Counted from the stretch's first letter, positions 45,081 to 54,813 are shown. The stretch is 64,000 nt of DNA from Nocardiopsis ganjiahuensis DSM 45031 (GCF_000341085.1 NZ_ANBA01000008.1:186001-250000); one strand, 5' to 3'. Numbers and translations: made by a program. Notes: generated by a model from the letters alone, not told the origin.

Positions 45081-45557
45081 TCAGCCCTGGGGGCGGTGCC
45101 GCTTCGCCGCCCGGTCCCGGGCCAGCCCCAACAGCTCACGCATCCGCTCGGAGGTGGCCGGCCCCGGGTTGAGCACCGCCACCCACCCCTGCGCGGCATA
45201 GGCCGGGTGCGGCAGGAACCGGTCCAGCTCCGTGAAGTCGAACCCGTCGCGGTGCTCGGCGTGCGCGGCGGGGGAGTGGCCGACCACCTCCTCGAACAGC
45301 GCGCGCCCCACCGCGATGTTGACCCGGAACACCCCGGGCCGGTCCAGGTGCGAGTCGCCGTCGAAGCCCGGGTAGTCCTTGGTCACCAGGGTCGCGAACG
45401 GGGTGAAGCCGCTGCGCTCGCGCGCCCGCCCGTCGGGGTCGTACAGGAAGAAGGAGTCGCCCCAGGCGGCCTCGGGCGCCCCGCTCTCCGCGCTCGCGGT
45501 CATCACGTCCACCTCACCCAGCCCGGCCACGAACCGGATGATCTCGTCCTCGGTCAT
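45081..45557 (-). CDS. DUF6194-like hypothetical protein
   Basis: A 158-aa soluble protein. It starts MTEDEIIRFVAGLGEVDVMT and contains GDSFFLYDPDGRARERSGFT, PFATLVTKDYPGFDGDS and FRVNIAVGRALFEEVVGHSP. These strings fit DUF6194, a small actinobacterial family related to DUF-type YjbR/MmcQ-like proteins that lack known function. ATG at 45557 is the first codon with conserved character. It is convergent with the HxlR gene. Confidence 0.75.
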   Translation of the reverse strand: MTEDEIIRFVAGLGEVDVMTASAESGAPEAAWGDSFFLYDPDGRARERSGFTPFATLVTKDYPGFDGDSHLDRPGVFRVNIAVGRALFEEVVGHSPAAHAEHRDGFDFTELDRFLPHPAYAAQGWVAVLNPGPATSERMRELLGLARDRAAKRHRPQG

Positions 45558-45962
45558 CACGCCCCCTCGAAGGTCTCGGGTGCCCTGACCGGCCACCCCT
45601 CCTTCAAGTGTGTCATTGAAGTGCTTTTTGAGGCTTTCCCAGCTCTTTGTCCATCAGAACAGCTGATGCCGGAACGCAACCCTCAAATCCGCCCTGAGCC
45701 CACGCCTGCCTCCTCAGGGTTCCCGACCCGCTCGCCCTTCGGCCTCGGGAGCACCGGGGCCACCGCCGCGCGCACCGCCCCCTCAGGACAGCACCGACCC
45801 CTCGGCCACCACCCCGGTCCCCGCCGGTCCCGGCCCCCGCCGAGACCGGCCCGCACCGCCCGGGCGGCACCCGCCTCCCGGGGTCACAAGGTTGGACAAC
45901 ACGCCTCCAAGGCTGCGCCAAGAATGCGTGTCATCACCGGTGGCGCGTGCGACACTCACCGC
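45558..45962. other. Intergenic region without a recognised gene
   Basis: I see no credible ORF in these 400 bases. The first part (45600-45660) is AT-richer than its surroundings, with TCATTGAAGTGC and TTTTTGAGG, and may hold the divergent promoters. The rest is Pro/Arg-rich-looking GC sequence typical of non-coding shadow frames. No strong terminator is visible. Confidence 0.4.
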
Positions 45963-46796
45963 ATGGCCGCACCGCACCCGGGCCCCTACGGGCCACCGCC
46001 GCCCCACGTGGACCCCGGGGAACTGCGCCCCTCCCGCGCCTGGCTCTGGGTGGGCGGCGCGCTCATCCCGCTGTCACTGATCGCGGGCGCGGTCCTGTTC
46101 GTCGTCATGCTCGTCCAGGCCGTGGCCCTGCCCGAGTTCGCCGCACGCACCCAGGGCTCCCAGAGCGCGACCTTCACCGTCGACGACCAGGAGCACACCG
46201 AGCAGGGGTGGCTGCTGTACGGCTCACCCGCCGGTGTGGACCACACCGCGTGCGCCCTGACCGGACCCGGCGGCGAGCGCCCCGCCTTCAACTACCCCAC
46301 CTTCAACCACGAGGTGGAGGGCTCGGACGGCTCCTGGGCGATGATCGGCATGACCCGCCTGTCCGACCCGGGCGAGTACACCCTGACCTGCAGGGCCCCC
46401 GAGAACGTCCGCTTCGGGCTGGCCTACGGGGGCGACACCACCGGCACCCTCATGACGGGGCTGCTCGGAGCACTGGGCTCGCTGCTGCTCCTCCCGTTCC
46501 TGGGGGTGGTGGGCGGCGTCCTGCTGATCATCGTCACCGTCGTGCGCCGGGGCCGCCACCGCCAACAGCTCATCAACGAACGCACGCCCCACGGCCCACG
46601 TCAGGGCCCCTATCCCGGCCCGCCCCAGGACCCGCGACGTCCCCAGGGTTTCCAGGGACCCGCGGGCCCCCAGGGGTTCGGGGGACACCAGGGGCCACCA
46701 GGTCCACAGGGAGCACCGCCTCCCCACCAGGGCGGGGCTCGCGGCCCACAGGACCACCCGCACGGGCCCGACCCCTCCGGGCCGCAACAGCACTGA
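45963..46796 (+). CDS. Membrane protein with proline/glycine-rich tail
   Basis: A 277-aa protein. A proline-rich start is followed by a membrane helix at about residues 26-52 (WLWVGGALIPLSLIAGAVLF). An extracytoplasmic domain of about 100 residues carries two cysteines (HTACALTGPG and YTLTCRAPEN, probably a disulfide), and a second helix spans about 160-195. The cytoplasmic tail is a collagen-like run of Gly-Pro-Gln triplets (GPQGFGGHQGPPGPQG). The function is not known. The topology resembles small actinobacterial sensor-less membrane proteins. Confidence 0.7.
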   Translation: MAAPHPGPYGPPPPHVDPGELRPSRAWLWVGGALIPLSLIAGAVLFVVMLVQAVALPEFAARTQGSQSATFTVDDQEHTEQGWLLYGSPAGVDHTACALTGPGGERPAFNYPTFNHEVEGSDGSWAMIGMTRLSDPGEYTLTCRAPENVRFGLAYGGDTTGTLMTGLLGALGSLLLLPFLGVVGGVLLIIVTVVRRGRHRQQLINERTPHGPRQGPYPGPPQDPRRPQGFQGPAGPQGFGGHQGPPGPQGAPPPHQGGARGPQDHPHGPDPSGPQQH

Positions 46797-46835
46797 CCAG
46801 CCCACCGGCCCCGACCGAGCCGCCCAGATCCGGCG

Positions 46836-47741
46836 CTACAGGGGAGCGGCGGCCAGCGCCCAGTCCGGCAGCGGCTCGGTGCGCTCGACCCACTCCCTGG
46901 GCATCGCACCCTCCGGCAGCCCGGCCCCCAGAATGCCCGCCACGATCGCGCAGGTGGTGTCCATGTCCCCGCCCGCAGCCACAGTGGCCCACAGCGCCGA
47001 GGCCAACCCCGACCGGTGCCGGGCCGCCGCCCACAGCGCGAAGGGCACCGTGTCCAGAGCGCTGACCCGGGACCCGTTGCCCAGCTCCGCGGCCACCCCC
47101 AACGGGTTGGAGGTGATCAGCAGGGCCCGGGCGTCACGCACCGCCTCCCGCACCCGGCCCTGGGGCAGGCACCCCACCACCCGGTCCAGGAAGGGGCCCG
47201 CGCCCATCGTCTCGCGCCGCGCCACCAGGGCCGCGGCCACCGCCACCGCGATCGCCCCGTCCACCGCCTCGGGGTGGGTGTGGGTGATGCGCGCGCTCAC
47301 CGCCGCCTGCTCCACCACCTCCTCCAGATCCTCGGCGTACCAGGCGCCCAGCGGGGCCACCCGCATCGCCGCCCCGTTGCCGAAGGACCCCGCCCCCTCG
47401 AACTGCTCCGCGGCCAGAGCCCGCCAGTCACCGCCCTCACGCACCAGCCGCAGCATCCGCCCGGTCGAGGGCCCGTACCCGCGGTCGAAGTCGTGGTGGC
47501 GGGCGAAGGAGGCCGCCAACCGGTCGGCGTCCACCGCACCGCCGCGCACCACCTCGGCGTGGACCGACGCCGCCATCTCGGTGTCATCGGTCCACTGCCA
47601 GGGGCCCGGCGGCAACTCCCGCCCGGTCAGGTGAGGCCGGTTCTCGGGGACGAAGAACTGGGAGCCGAAGGCATCGCCCACGGCCAGGGCGGACAGGGAG
47701 GCAAGGGCGCGCACCGGGCGCGCGATGTCGATGGAGTGCAT
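46836..47741 (-). CDS. ADP-ribosylglycohydrolase, apparently intact
   Basis: A 301-aa protein of the DraG/ARH family. The metal and substrate motifs are present: LAVGDAFGSQFFVPE, WTDDTEMAASVHAE (the TDDT motif), SFGNGAAMRVAPLGAWY, and a C-terminal GGDMDTTCAIVAGILGAG that supplies the Asp-x-Asp/Thr ligands. It would remove ADP-ribose from proteins or from ADP-ribosylated small molecules. The start at 47741 (MHSIDIARP) was chosen because the earlier in-frame codons lack conservation. It is divergent from nirB; DraG relatives regulate nitrogen enzymes in some bacteria, but a link here is only positional. Confidence 0.92.
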   Translation of the reverse strand: MHSIDIARPVRALASLSALAVGDAFGSQFFVPENRPHLTGRELPPGPWQWTDDTEMAASVHAEVVRGGAVDADRLAASFARHHDFDRGYGPSTGRMLRLVREGGDWRALAAEQFEGAGSFGNGAAMRVAPLGAWYAEDLEEVVEQAAVSARITHTHPEAVDGAIAVAVAAALVARRETMGAGPFLDRVVGCLPQGRVREAVRDARALLITSNPLGVAAELGNGSRVSALDTVPFALWAAARHRSGLASALWATVAAGGDMDTTCAIVAGILGAGLPEGAMPREWVERTEPLPDWALAAAPL

Positions 47742-47947
47742 ATCACCACCATCCTGACCACACGAGCACCGCACTGTCCACGCCCCGCCCGCGCCCCCAC
47801 CTCTTTCCCCACCAATCACGCATCCCCCACCTGCGGTGACAGCACAACGAAACATCCCCGACACCCACCACCAACCCACGGGTAACACCCTGCCGGTTGC
47901 CTGGGAAGCGTCCGACCCCGCAGCCCGAAGCCCGCAGGAGCCGCCCC

Positions 47948-50455
47948 ATGGAAGAACTCGTCGTCATCGGCAACGGCATGGTCGGCCACCGACTCGTCGA
48001 GGCCCTTCGCGAGCGCGACACCGCCCGCCACTGGCACATCACCGTCGTGGGCGAGGAGCCCCGCACCGCCTACGACCGCGTCGCCCTGTCCACCTACCTC
48101 GACGGCGCCACCGCCCAGGACCTGTCCCTGGGCGACCTGCGCGGCCCCGACGTCGACGTCCACGTGTCCGAGCAGGCCACCTCCGTCGACCGCGCCGCCC
48201 GCACCGTCACCACCGCCTCCGGCCGCACCCTGCCCTACGACCGCCTGGTCCTGGCCACCGGATCCACCCCCTTCGTGCCGCCCGTCCCCGGCCACGACCT
48301 GCCCGGCTGCCACGTCTACCGCACCATCGAGGACCTGGACGACCTCACCGCCTCCGCCCGCGAGGCCACCACCGGTGTGGTCATCGGCGGCGGCCTGCTC
48401 GGCCTGGAAGCCGCCAACGCCCTACGCCTGCTCGGCGTCCAGGCCCACGTCGTCGAACTCGCCCCCCACCTGATGCCCGCCCAGATCGACCAGGGCGCCG
48501 GAGCACTCCTGCAGAACCTGGTCACCGACCTGGGCGTGCACGTGCACACCGGCACCGCCTCCACCGCCGTCGAAGCGGGCCCCGACGGCCGCGCCGCCCG
48601 CCTGATGCTGGCCGACGGCAGCCACCTGCAGACCGACCTGGTCGTGTTCTCCGTGGGCATCCGCCCCCGCGACGACCTGGCCCGCACCGCCGGACTCACC
48701 CTGGGCGAGCGCGGCGGCATCGTCATCGACGACACCTGCACCACCAGCGACGCCCACATCCACGCCATCGGCGAGGCCGCCCACCACCGCGGCACCGTCT
48801 ACGGGCTCATCGCCCCCGGCAACGCCATGGCCGAGGTCCTGGCCGACCGCCTGGTCGGCGGCCAGGCCACCTTCACCGGAGCCGACACCTCCACCAAACT
48901 CAAACTCCTGGGCGTGGACGTGGCCAGCTTCGGCGACGCCCACGGCACCACCCCCGGCGCCCTGGACGTGGTCGTCAACGACGCCGCCGGCGGCCGCTAC
49001 GCCAAACTCGTCCTCTCCGACGACGCCACCACACTGCTGGGCGGCATCCTGGTCGGCGACGCCACCGCCTACGCCACCCTGCGCCCCATGGTGGGCGCAC
49101 CCCTGCCCGGCGACCCGCTGGCCCTGATCACCCCCGACGGCGAAGGACTCAGCGCCGACGCCCTGCCCGAGAGCGCCCAGATCTGCTCGTGCAACGCCGT
49201 CACCAAGGGCGCGGTCACCGAGGCGATCGCCTGCGGCGCCCACGACGTGGCCGAACTCAAGTCCTGCACCCGGGCGGGCACCAGCTGCGGCTCGTGCGTG
49301 CCCATGCTCAAACAGATCCTCACCCAGGCCGGCATCGTCCAGTCCAAGGCCCTGTGCGAACACTTCACCCAGTCGCGCACCGAACTCCTGGAGATCGTGC
49401 GCGCCACCGGCACCACCACCTTCTCCGCCCTCATCGAGACCCACGGCACCGGACACGGCTGCGACATCTGCAAACCCGCCGTGGCCTCGATCCTGGCCTC
49501 CCTGGGCGGCGGACACATCCTGGACGGGGAGGCCGCCACCCTTCAGGACACCAACGACCGCTACCTGGCCAACCTGCAGCGCAACGGCACCTACTCGGTG
49601 GTACCGCGCATCCCCGGCGGAGAGATCACCCCCGACCGGCTCATCGTCATCGGCGAGGTCGCCCGCGACTTCGGCCTCTACACCAAGATCACCGGCGGCC
49701 AGCGCATCGACCTGTTCGGCGCCCGCCTGGAACAGCTGCCCGCCATCTGGCGGCGCCTGGTCGACGCCGGCTTCGAGTCCGGACACGCCTACGGAAAGTC
49801 CCTGCGCACCGTCAAGTCGTGCGTGGGCACCACCTGGTGCCGCTACGGCGTCCAGGACTCGGTGGGCCTGGCCATCCGCCTGGAGGAGCGCTATCGGGGC
49901 CTGCGCTCACCCCACAAACTCAAGTCCGCCGTCTCCGGATGCGCCCGCGAGTGCGCCGAGGCCCGCGGCAAGGACTTCGGGATCATCGCCACCGAAACCG
50001 GCTGGAACCTGTACGTGGGCGGCAACGGCGGCTTCACCCCCCGCCACGCCCAACTCCTCGCCGGCGACCTGGACGAGGACACCCTCATCCGCTACATCGA
50101 CCGCTTCCTGATGTTCTACATCCGCACCGCCGACCGCCTCCAGCGCACCGCGCCCTGGATCGAAGCGCTGGAGGGCGGCCTGGACCACCTGCGCGAGGTC
50201 GTGGTCGAGGACGCCCTGGGCATCGCCGACGAACTCGAGGCCGCCATGGCCCGCCACGTGGACACCTACACCGACGAGTGGGCGGCCGTACTGGAGGACC
50301 CCGACAAGCTCGCCCGCTTCGTCTCCTTCGCCAACGCCCCCACCACCCCCGACCCGGCCATCAGCTTCACCACCACCCGCGACCAGCCCGTGCCCGGCAC
50401 CCCCACCGCCCTGGGCATGCCCACCCTCCGCACCAGCAAGGAGAGCACCCGATGA
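47948..50455 (+). CDS. nirB: Nitrite reductase large subunit (NADH, siroheme)
   Basis: An 835-aa protein. It contains an N-terminal FAD/NAD(P) pyridine-nucleotide oxidoreductase (LVVIGNGMVGHRLVEALRER, GGGLLGLEAANALRLLG), a BFD-type [2Fe-2S] domain (CSCNAVTKGAV, CTRAGTSCGSC) followed by a second BFD-like segment (GHGCDICKPAVASIL), then the sulfite/nitrite reductase ferredoxin-like and catalytic domains. The siroheme-4Fe4S ligands are Cys625, Cys631, Cys665 and Cys669 (CVGTTWC, CARECAE). ATG at 47948 follows AGGAGCC. It reduces nitrite to ammonium and overlaps nirD by ATGA. Confidence 0.97.
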   Translation: MEELVVIGNGMVGHRLVEALRERDTARHWHITVVGEEPRTAYDRVALSTYLDGATAQDLSLGDLRGPDVDVHVSEQATSVDRAARTVTTASGRTLPYDRLVLATGSTPFVPPVPGHDLPGCHVYRTIEDLDDLTASAREATTGVVIGGGLLGLEAANALRLLGVQAHVVELAPHLMPAQIDQGAGALLQNLVTDLGVHVHTGTASTAVEAGPDGRAARLMLADGSHLQTDLVVFSVGIRPRDDLARTAGLTLGERGGIVIDDTCTTSDAHIHAIGEAAHHRGTVYGLIAPGNAMAEVLADRLVGGQATFTGADTSTKLKLLGVDVASFGDAHGTTPGALDVVVNDAAGGRYAKLVLSDDATTLLGGILVGDATAYATLRPMVGAPLPGDPLALITPDGEGLSADALPESAQICSCNAVTKGAVTEAIACGAHDVAELKSCTRAGTSCGSCVPMLKQILTQAGIVQSKALCEHFTQSRTELLEIVRATGTTTFSALIETHGTGHGCDICKPAVASILASLGGGHILDGEAATLQDTNDRYLANLQRNGTYSVVPRIPGGEITPDRLIVIGEVARDFGLYTKITGGQRIDLFGARLEQLPAIWRRLVDAGFESGHAYGKSLRTVKSCVGTTWCRYGVQDSVGLAIRLEERYRGLRSPHKLKSAVSGCARECAEARGKDFGIIATETGWNLYVGGNGGFTPRHAQLLAGDLDEDTLIRYIDRFLMFYIRTADRLQRTAPWIEALEGGLDHLREVVVEDALGIADELEAAMARHVDTYTDEWAAVLEDPDKLARFVSFANAPTTPDPAISFTTTRDQPVPGTPTALGMPTLRTSKESTR

Positions 50456-50931
50456 GCGTCCTCACCCACGTCCCCGCCGGCCCGCCGCCCGCCGCGCACT
50501 GGGTCACCGCCTGCCCCCAGGACCGCCTCGAAACCGAGATCGGTCTGGCCGTGCTGCTCCCCGACGGCCACCAGGTCGCCCTCTTCCGCACCCGCGACCA
50601 CCACCTGTACGCCGTGGACAACCTCGACCCCCACACCGGCGCCACCGTCATCTCCCGCGGCATCGTGGGCGACCGCGCCGGAGAGCCCACCGTGGCCTCA
50701 CCCATGCTCAAGCACGTCTTCTCCCTGCGCACCGGCCAGAGCCTGGACACCCCCGGCATCGGCCTGAGCACCTGGCCCGTGCGCGTGCAGGGCCAGAACG
50801 TCCAGATCGCCACCACACCCCACACCGGCCCCGGCGCCGACACCACCGCCCCCCAAGACCCCACCAGCCCCAACCCCCCACCCCGGGCCACCGCCCCGGA
50901 CACCACCCGCGCCGAAGAGGGGACCCCATGA
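50452..50931 (+). CDS. nirD: Nitrite reductase small subunit (Rieske-fold)
   Basis: A 159-aa protein. Residues 15-115 have the NirD Rieske-like fold (WVTACPQDRLETEIGLAVLL, then VALFRTRDHHLYAVDNLDPH and LKHVFSLRTGQSLDTPGIGL). The Cys-His pairs of true Rieske centres are missing, as usual for the NirD branch, so it binds no iron-sulfur cluster and acts structurally. The last 45 residues are a Pro/Thr-rich tail. It overlaps nirB and the next gene by four bases each, giving tight coupling. Confidence 0.94.
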   Translation: MSVLTHVPAGPPPAAHWVTACPQDRLETEIGLAVLLPDGHQVALFRTRDHHLYAVDNLDPHTGATVISRGIVGDRAGEPTVASPMLKHVFSLRTGQSLDTPGIGLSTWPVRVQGQNVQIATTPHTGPGADTTAPQDPTSPNPPPRATAPDTTRAEEGTP

Positions 50932-52082
50932 CCCCCACCCCGCCCACCGCGGCCTCCCCGCCCACACCCGAAGCCACCACCGCACCCCTGGCCGGGTTCA
51001 CCGTCGCCGTCACTGCCGCCCGCCGCGCCGAGGAACTCACCGCCCTGCTCCACCGCAAGGGCGCCCAGGTCATCGCCGCCCCCGCCCTGCGCATCGTCCC
51101 CCTGAGCGACGACCAGCGCCTGGCCTCCGTCTCCGAACAGCTCACCCGCGCCCCCGCCGACGTCGTCGTGGCCACCACCGGCATCGGCTTCCGCGGCTGG
51201 ATCGAGGCCTGCGAGACCTGGGGCATGGCCGACCCCCTCCTGGCCGGCATGAACTCCTCACGCCTGCTCGCCCGCGGCCCCAAGGCCAAGGGCGCCATCC
51301 GCGCCGCCGGACTCACCGAGGAGTGGTCACCCCCTTCCGAATCCTCCGCCGAGGTCCTGGACTACCTCCTGGAGCGCGGCGTCCAGGGCCTGCGCGTGGC
51401 CATCCAGCTCCACGGCGAACCCCTGCCCGACTTCACCGCCGCCCTGCGCCTGGCCGGAGCCGACGTCACCGAGGTCCCCGTCTACCGCTGGACCCAACCC
51501 GAACAGACCGCCCCCCTGGACCGCCTCATCGAGGCCGTCACCACCGGGGGAGTGGACGCCGTCACCTTCACCAGCGCCCCGGCCGCCGCCGGACTGCTCG
51601 CCCGCGCCCACACCACCGGCCAACACCACGCCCTCATCGGCGCCCTGCGCGGCCACGTCCTGGCCATGTGCGTGGGACCGGTCACCGCCCGCCCCCTGAT
51701 GGCCCACGACATCCCCACCGTGTGGCCCGACCGCGCCCGCATCGGCGCCCAGGTCCGCAAACTCACCGAAGAACTCCCCGCCCGCTTCCCCACCCTCACC
51801 GTGGCCGGACACCGCCTGCGCCTGCGCGGCCACGCCGTCCTGGTCGACGGCACCGTCCACACCCTCTCGCCCACCCTCATGCGCCTGATGCGCGCCCTGG
51901 CCCACCGCCCCGGCCAGGTCCGCGACCGCGCCCACCTGCTCACCTGCCTGGGCGAGGACGCCGACGCCCACGCCGTCGAAACCGCCGTGGCCCGCCTGCG
52001 CACCGCTCTGGGCGACGCCAAGATCATCCAAACGGTCGTCAAACGCGGCTACCGCCTGGCCCTGGACACCCACCCATGCTGA
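50928..52082 (+). CDS. nnaR: NnaR-like regulator: uroporphyrinogen-III synthase domain plus winged helix
   Basis: A 384-aa protein. Residues about 20-275 have the HemD fold (LAGFTVAVTAARRAEELTAL, VVVATTGIGFRGWIEACETW, DAVTFTSAPAAAGLLARAHT). Residues about 290-380 form an OmpR-type winged helix (RLRGHAVLVDGTVHTLSPTL, VETAVARLRTALGDAKIIQT, VVKRGYRLAL). In Streptomyces coelicolor a protein of this design, NnaR, works with GlnR to activate nitrate and nitrite assimilation genes. Its place between nirD and a sirohydrochlorin chelatase fits that role. Whether the HemD part is still catalytic cannot be judged. A short linker joins the halves. Confidence 0.9.
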   Translation: MTPTPPTAASPPTPEATTAPLAGFTVAVTAARRAEELTALLHRKGAQVIAAPALRIVPLSDDQRLASVSEQLTRAPADVVVATTGIGFRGWIEACETWGMADPLLAGMNSSRLLARGPKAKGAIRAAGLTEEWSPPSESSAEVLDYLLERGVQGLRVAIQLHGEPLPDFTAALRLAGADVTEVPVYRWTQPEQTAPLDRLIEAVTTGGVDAVTFTSAPAAAGLLARAHTTGQHHALIGALRGHVLAMCVGPVTARPLMAHDIPTVWPDRARIGAQVRKLTEELPARFPTLTVAGHRLRLRGHAVLVDGTVHTLSPTLMRLMRALAHRPGQVRDRAHLLTCLGEDADAHAVETAVARLRTALGDAKIIQTVVKRGYRLALDTHPC

Positions 52083-52783
52083 ACACCGCCCGCGTGCCCA
52101 CCCTGCTGCTGGTCCTGCACGGCACCCGCTCACCCCGCGGCACCGCCATCGCCCACTCCCTGGCCCTGCGCGTGGCCGAGGTGACCCACCGCCCCACCCG
52201 CCTGGCCTTCGCCGACGTGACCCGCCCCACCGTCACCGAGGTCGCCGCCACCACCCCCGGCCCCCTGGTCGTGGTGCCCGCCTTCCTGGCCACCGGCTAC
52301 CACGTACGCACCGACATCCCCCACCAACTCGCCCTGGCGGGCCGCGCCGACGCCGTCATCACCCCCGCCCTGGGCGAACACCCCGCACTGATGTCCACCG
52401 CCCTGCGCCGCCTCACCCAGGCCGGGTACCAGAGCGGCGACGCCCTGATCCTGGCGTGCGCGGGCACCTCCGACCCCCACGCCCAGACCGAACTCGACCA
52501 GGCCGCCCGGCGCCTGTCCCACCACACGGGCGGACCCGTGCACCTGGCCTACGCCGCCACCAGCGCCCCCACCGTGGCCGACAAGGTCACCGAACTGCGC
52601 GCGGCCGGCCACCGGCGGGTCAGCGTGGCCACCTGGCTGCTGGCCCCGGGCCTGTTCCACGACCGCCTCACCGCATCGGGCGCCGACGCGGTCGCCGCGC
52701 CCCTGTGCCCGGACCCGGCCATCGCCCACGCCGTGGCCGACCACTACCTGCGCGCCGCCGTCCCCCACCCCGCCCACCCCTGA
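52076..52783 (+). CDS. Sirohydrochlorin chelatase (CbiX/SirB-like)
   Basis: A 235-aa protein with two chelatase half-domains. The metal-binding histidines appear in LLLVLHGTRSPRGTAIAHSL and LATGYHVRTDIPHQLALAG, as expected of CbiX/SirB. The C-terminal half (VSVATWLLAPGLFHDRLTAS) repeats the fold. It would insert iron (or cobalt) into sirohydrochlorin to make siroheme, the cofactor of the NirB product upstream. ATG at 52076 overlaps the nnaR stop by seven bases, so it belongs to the nir operon. Confidence 0.9.
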   Translation: MLNTARVPTLLLVLHGTRSPRGTAIAHSLALRVAEVTHRPTRLAFADVTRPTVTEVAATTPGPLVVVPAFLATGYHVRTDIPHQLALAGRADAVITPALGEHPALMSTALRRLTQAGYQSGDALILACAGTSDPHAQTELDQAARRLSHHTGGPVHLAYAATSAPTVADKVTELRAAGHRRVSVATWLLAPGLFHDRLTASGADAVAAPLCPDPAIAHAVADHYLRAAVPHPAHP

Positions 52784-52903
52784 CGCCCGCGATCCGGTGC
52801 CCGTGTCGATGCGGACAGGTCAGGTCGGCTCTCCTCCGGGGTGTCGATGGAATCCTCATGAGGCTGTTCGCGGCCGGCCGACCGCGACATTCGTACAAGA
52901 CCG

Positions 52904-53743
52904 ATGCCCGACAACCCACGCATCATCGACCGCATGACTGAACACGACGTTTCGCCCTCACATGGGATGCATGTGGTCCACGACGGCCCTCGACAGGCAT
53001 CGCCGCTGCTGCTCATCCACGGCTCGGGCGCCTCGGGTGTTCTCTGGAGCCCGATGGTCCCGACCCTTGCCGAGCACCACCACGTCCTGCGGGTCGATCT
53101 CCCGGGCTGCGGCCAATCACCGCCCGCAGCGTCATACGACATGGCCGCGCAGGCCAACCGGGTAGCGGCACTCCTCGACGAACTCGGACTCGGTTCGGTC
53201 ACCGTGGTCGGACACTCCAGTGGCGGCTACGTCGCCACCGCGCTCGCCGAACAGCGCCCCGACCTGGTGAGGTCGATCGCGCTCATCAGCTGCGGCCCGA
53301 GCCTCGACGCGCTCCTTCCGCAGCCGCTCCTCCTCCGTGTCCTGCTGGGACCACCTTTCGGCCCGCTCCTGTGGGCAAGACGCTCGAACGCGATGATCCG
53401 CAAGGGGATCAGGGCCACGGCTGCTCGCCCGGTACAGGTCCCCGACGACATGATCGCCGCGTCCCGGGGCACCACGTACCGCACGTTCAGGACGGTGCTG
53501 CGTCGGGGCAGGGAGTACCTCACCGAACGGAGCGTGCCCGAGCGCCTGGCCGACCTCGGCATTCCCGTACTGGTGATCTTCGGCGCCGCCGATCCCCGTT
53601 GGGCGCCGTCCTCGGCACACCAGTACCACGCGGTGCCGAACGCAAGGGTCGAGCAAAGGCCCGGCGTCGGACACCTGCCCATACTCGAAGCACCCGAGGC
53701 GACCAGCGAACTGCTCCTCGACTTCACGGCAACAGATCGCTGA
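52904..53743 (+). CDS. Alpha/beta hydrolase
   Basis: About 279 aa. LLLIHGSGASGVLWSPMVPT is the oxyanion region and VLRVDLPGCGQSPPAASYDM a conserved loop. The nucleophile elbow is GHSSGG, the acid is in VLVIFGAADPRWAPS, and the histidine is in QRPGVGHLPILEAPE. It is a typical MhpC/BioH-like esterase or hydrolase with a small cap. ATG at 52904 is the longest choice, and ATG at 52934 (MTEHDVSPSHG) is equally likely. An AraC regulator follows 33 bases downstream and may control it. Confidence 0.87.
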   Translation: MPDNPRIIDRMTEHDVSPSHGMHVVHDGPRQASPLLLIHGSGASGVLWSPMVPTLAEHHHVLRVDLPGCGQSPPAASYDMAAQANRVAALLDELGLGSVTVVGHSSGGYVATALAEQRPDLVRSIALISCGPSLDALLPQPLLLRVLLGPPFGPLLWARRSNAMIRKGIRATAARPVQVPDDMIAASRGTTYRTFRTVLRRGREYLTERSVPERLADLGIPVLVIFGAADPRWAPSSAHQYHAVPNARVEQRPGVGHLPILEAPEATSELLLDFTATDR

Positions 53744-53776
53744 CACCCCGCCCCCGACAAGGTCTACGCTGATCAG

Positions 53777-54649
53777 ATGCTCTCCTCAGGGGCACCACCC
53801 GACTGGGCGCTGGTGGACGTCGCCCTCCCGCGCCCGTCAGACCGGCTGCCGGGAAGCAGTATGGCCGGGTTCCGCCACAACGCCTTGGCGTTCGTGGACA
53901 TCGCCATGGTCGCGCACCCCTCCGTCAGCTTGTTCATCGATCTGAGCGAGACAGCGGGCCTGGTCCACCACACCCGCGGCCAGCGAAGGCGCGGCAGTTT
54001 CGTCGCCGGCCTCCTCCCCGGCGATCTCCGGACAGGTGGCCGGGTGGGCGAGTGCCTCCAGATCCGACTGGATCCGGCCGCCGCGGCGGCCGCGCTCGGC
54101 ACGACGACCGAACTCACCGGGGCCGTAGTGCCACTCGCGGAGGTCTGGGGCCACGACGCCGCACGCGCCGAGGACAGGCTGCGCGCCACCGCGTCGTGGA
54201 ACGAACGGTTCACGATCATGAGGGACATCCTCGGCCGGCGGCTGAGCGCCCGCCCGAGGGTCGCCCCGGAGGTCGCCTTCGCCTGGCGGCAGGTGCGCTC
54301 CAGCCAGGGGCGGATACGAGTCGAGGACCTCGCGGACGAGGTCGGCTGGAGCCGCAAACGCCTGTCGGCCCGCTTCCGTGCCCAGCTCGGCATCACACCC
54401 AAACGCGCCGCCCGACTGGTGCGGTTCGACCACGCTGCCCGCCTTCTCGCGGCAGGCCACACCGCCGCCGACGTTGCCGCCGAGAGCGGCTACGCCGATC
54501 AGTCCCACCTGCACCGCGAGGTCAAGTCGTTCGCCGGGCACACTCCCACCACTGTGGCCCTCGCTCCGTGGCTGGCCATCGACGACGTTGTGTGGCCTGG
54601 TTCATCACCATCGCGAAGCCCTGTTCCGCTCCCGCTTGCTCAAAGGTGA
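53777..54649 (+). CDS. AraC-family transcriptional regulator
   Basis: A 290-aa protein with an N-terminal effector domain (AFVDIAMVAHPSVSLFIDLS, GSFVAGLLPGD) and C-terminal AraC double helix-turn-helix at about 175-270. The visible parts are RIRVEDLADEVGWSRKRLSA, RFRAQLGITPKRAARLVRFD and HTAADVAAESGYADQSHLHR. Overall length is normal. ATG at 53777 follows the hydrolase stop by 33 bases, which suggests an operon in which the regulator responds to a substrate of the hydrolase. Confidence 0.92.
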   Translation: MLSSGAPPDWALVDVALPRPSDRLPGSSMAGFRHNALAFVDIAMVAHPSVSLFIDLSETAGLVHHTRGQRRRGSFVAGLLPGDLRTGGRVGECLQIRLDPAAAAAALGTTTELTGAVVPLAEVWGHDAARAEDRLRATASWNERFTIMRDILGRRLSARPRVAPEVAFAWRQVRSSQGRIRVEDLADEVGWSRKRLSARFRAQLGITPKRAARLVRFDHAARLLAAGHTAADVAAESGYADQSHLHREVKSFAGHTPTTVALAPWLAIDDVVWPGSSPSRSPVPLPLAQR

Positions 54650-54813
54650 CAGCGGGACCTGCGCGACGTGAGGTCGACCGGAGTGCCTGGTGTCCGCACA
54701 ACCGACCTGTGTGTGAGACCATCGCGCTGTTCCGCGCGGCGCTTCGACTCACCGCCCCAACGCAGGGCACTGACCAGGCCGCGAGCATCGTCCCCTCACC
54801 CCCAGGAGGACCC

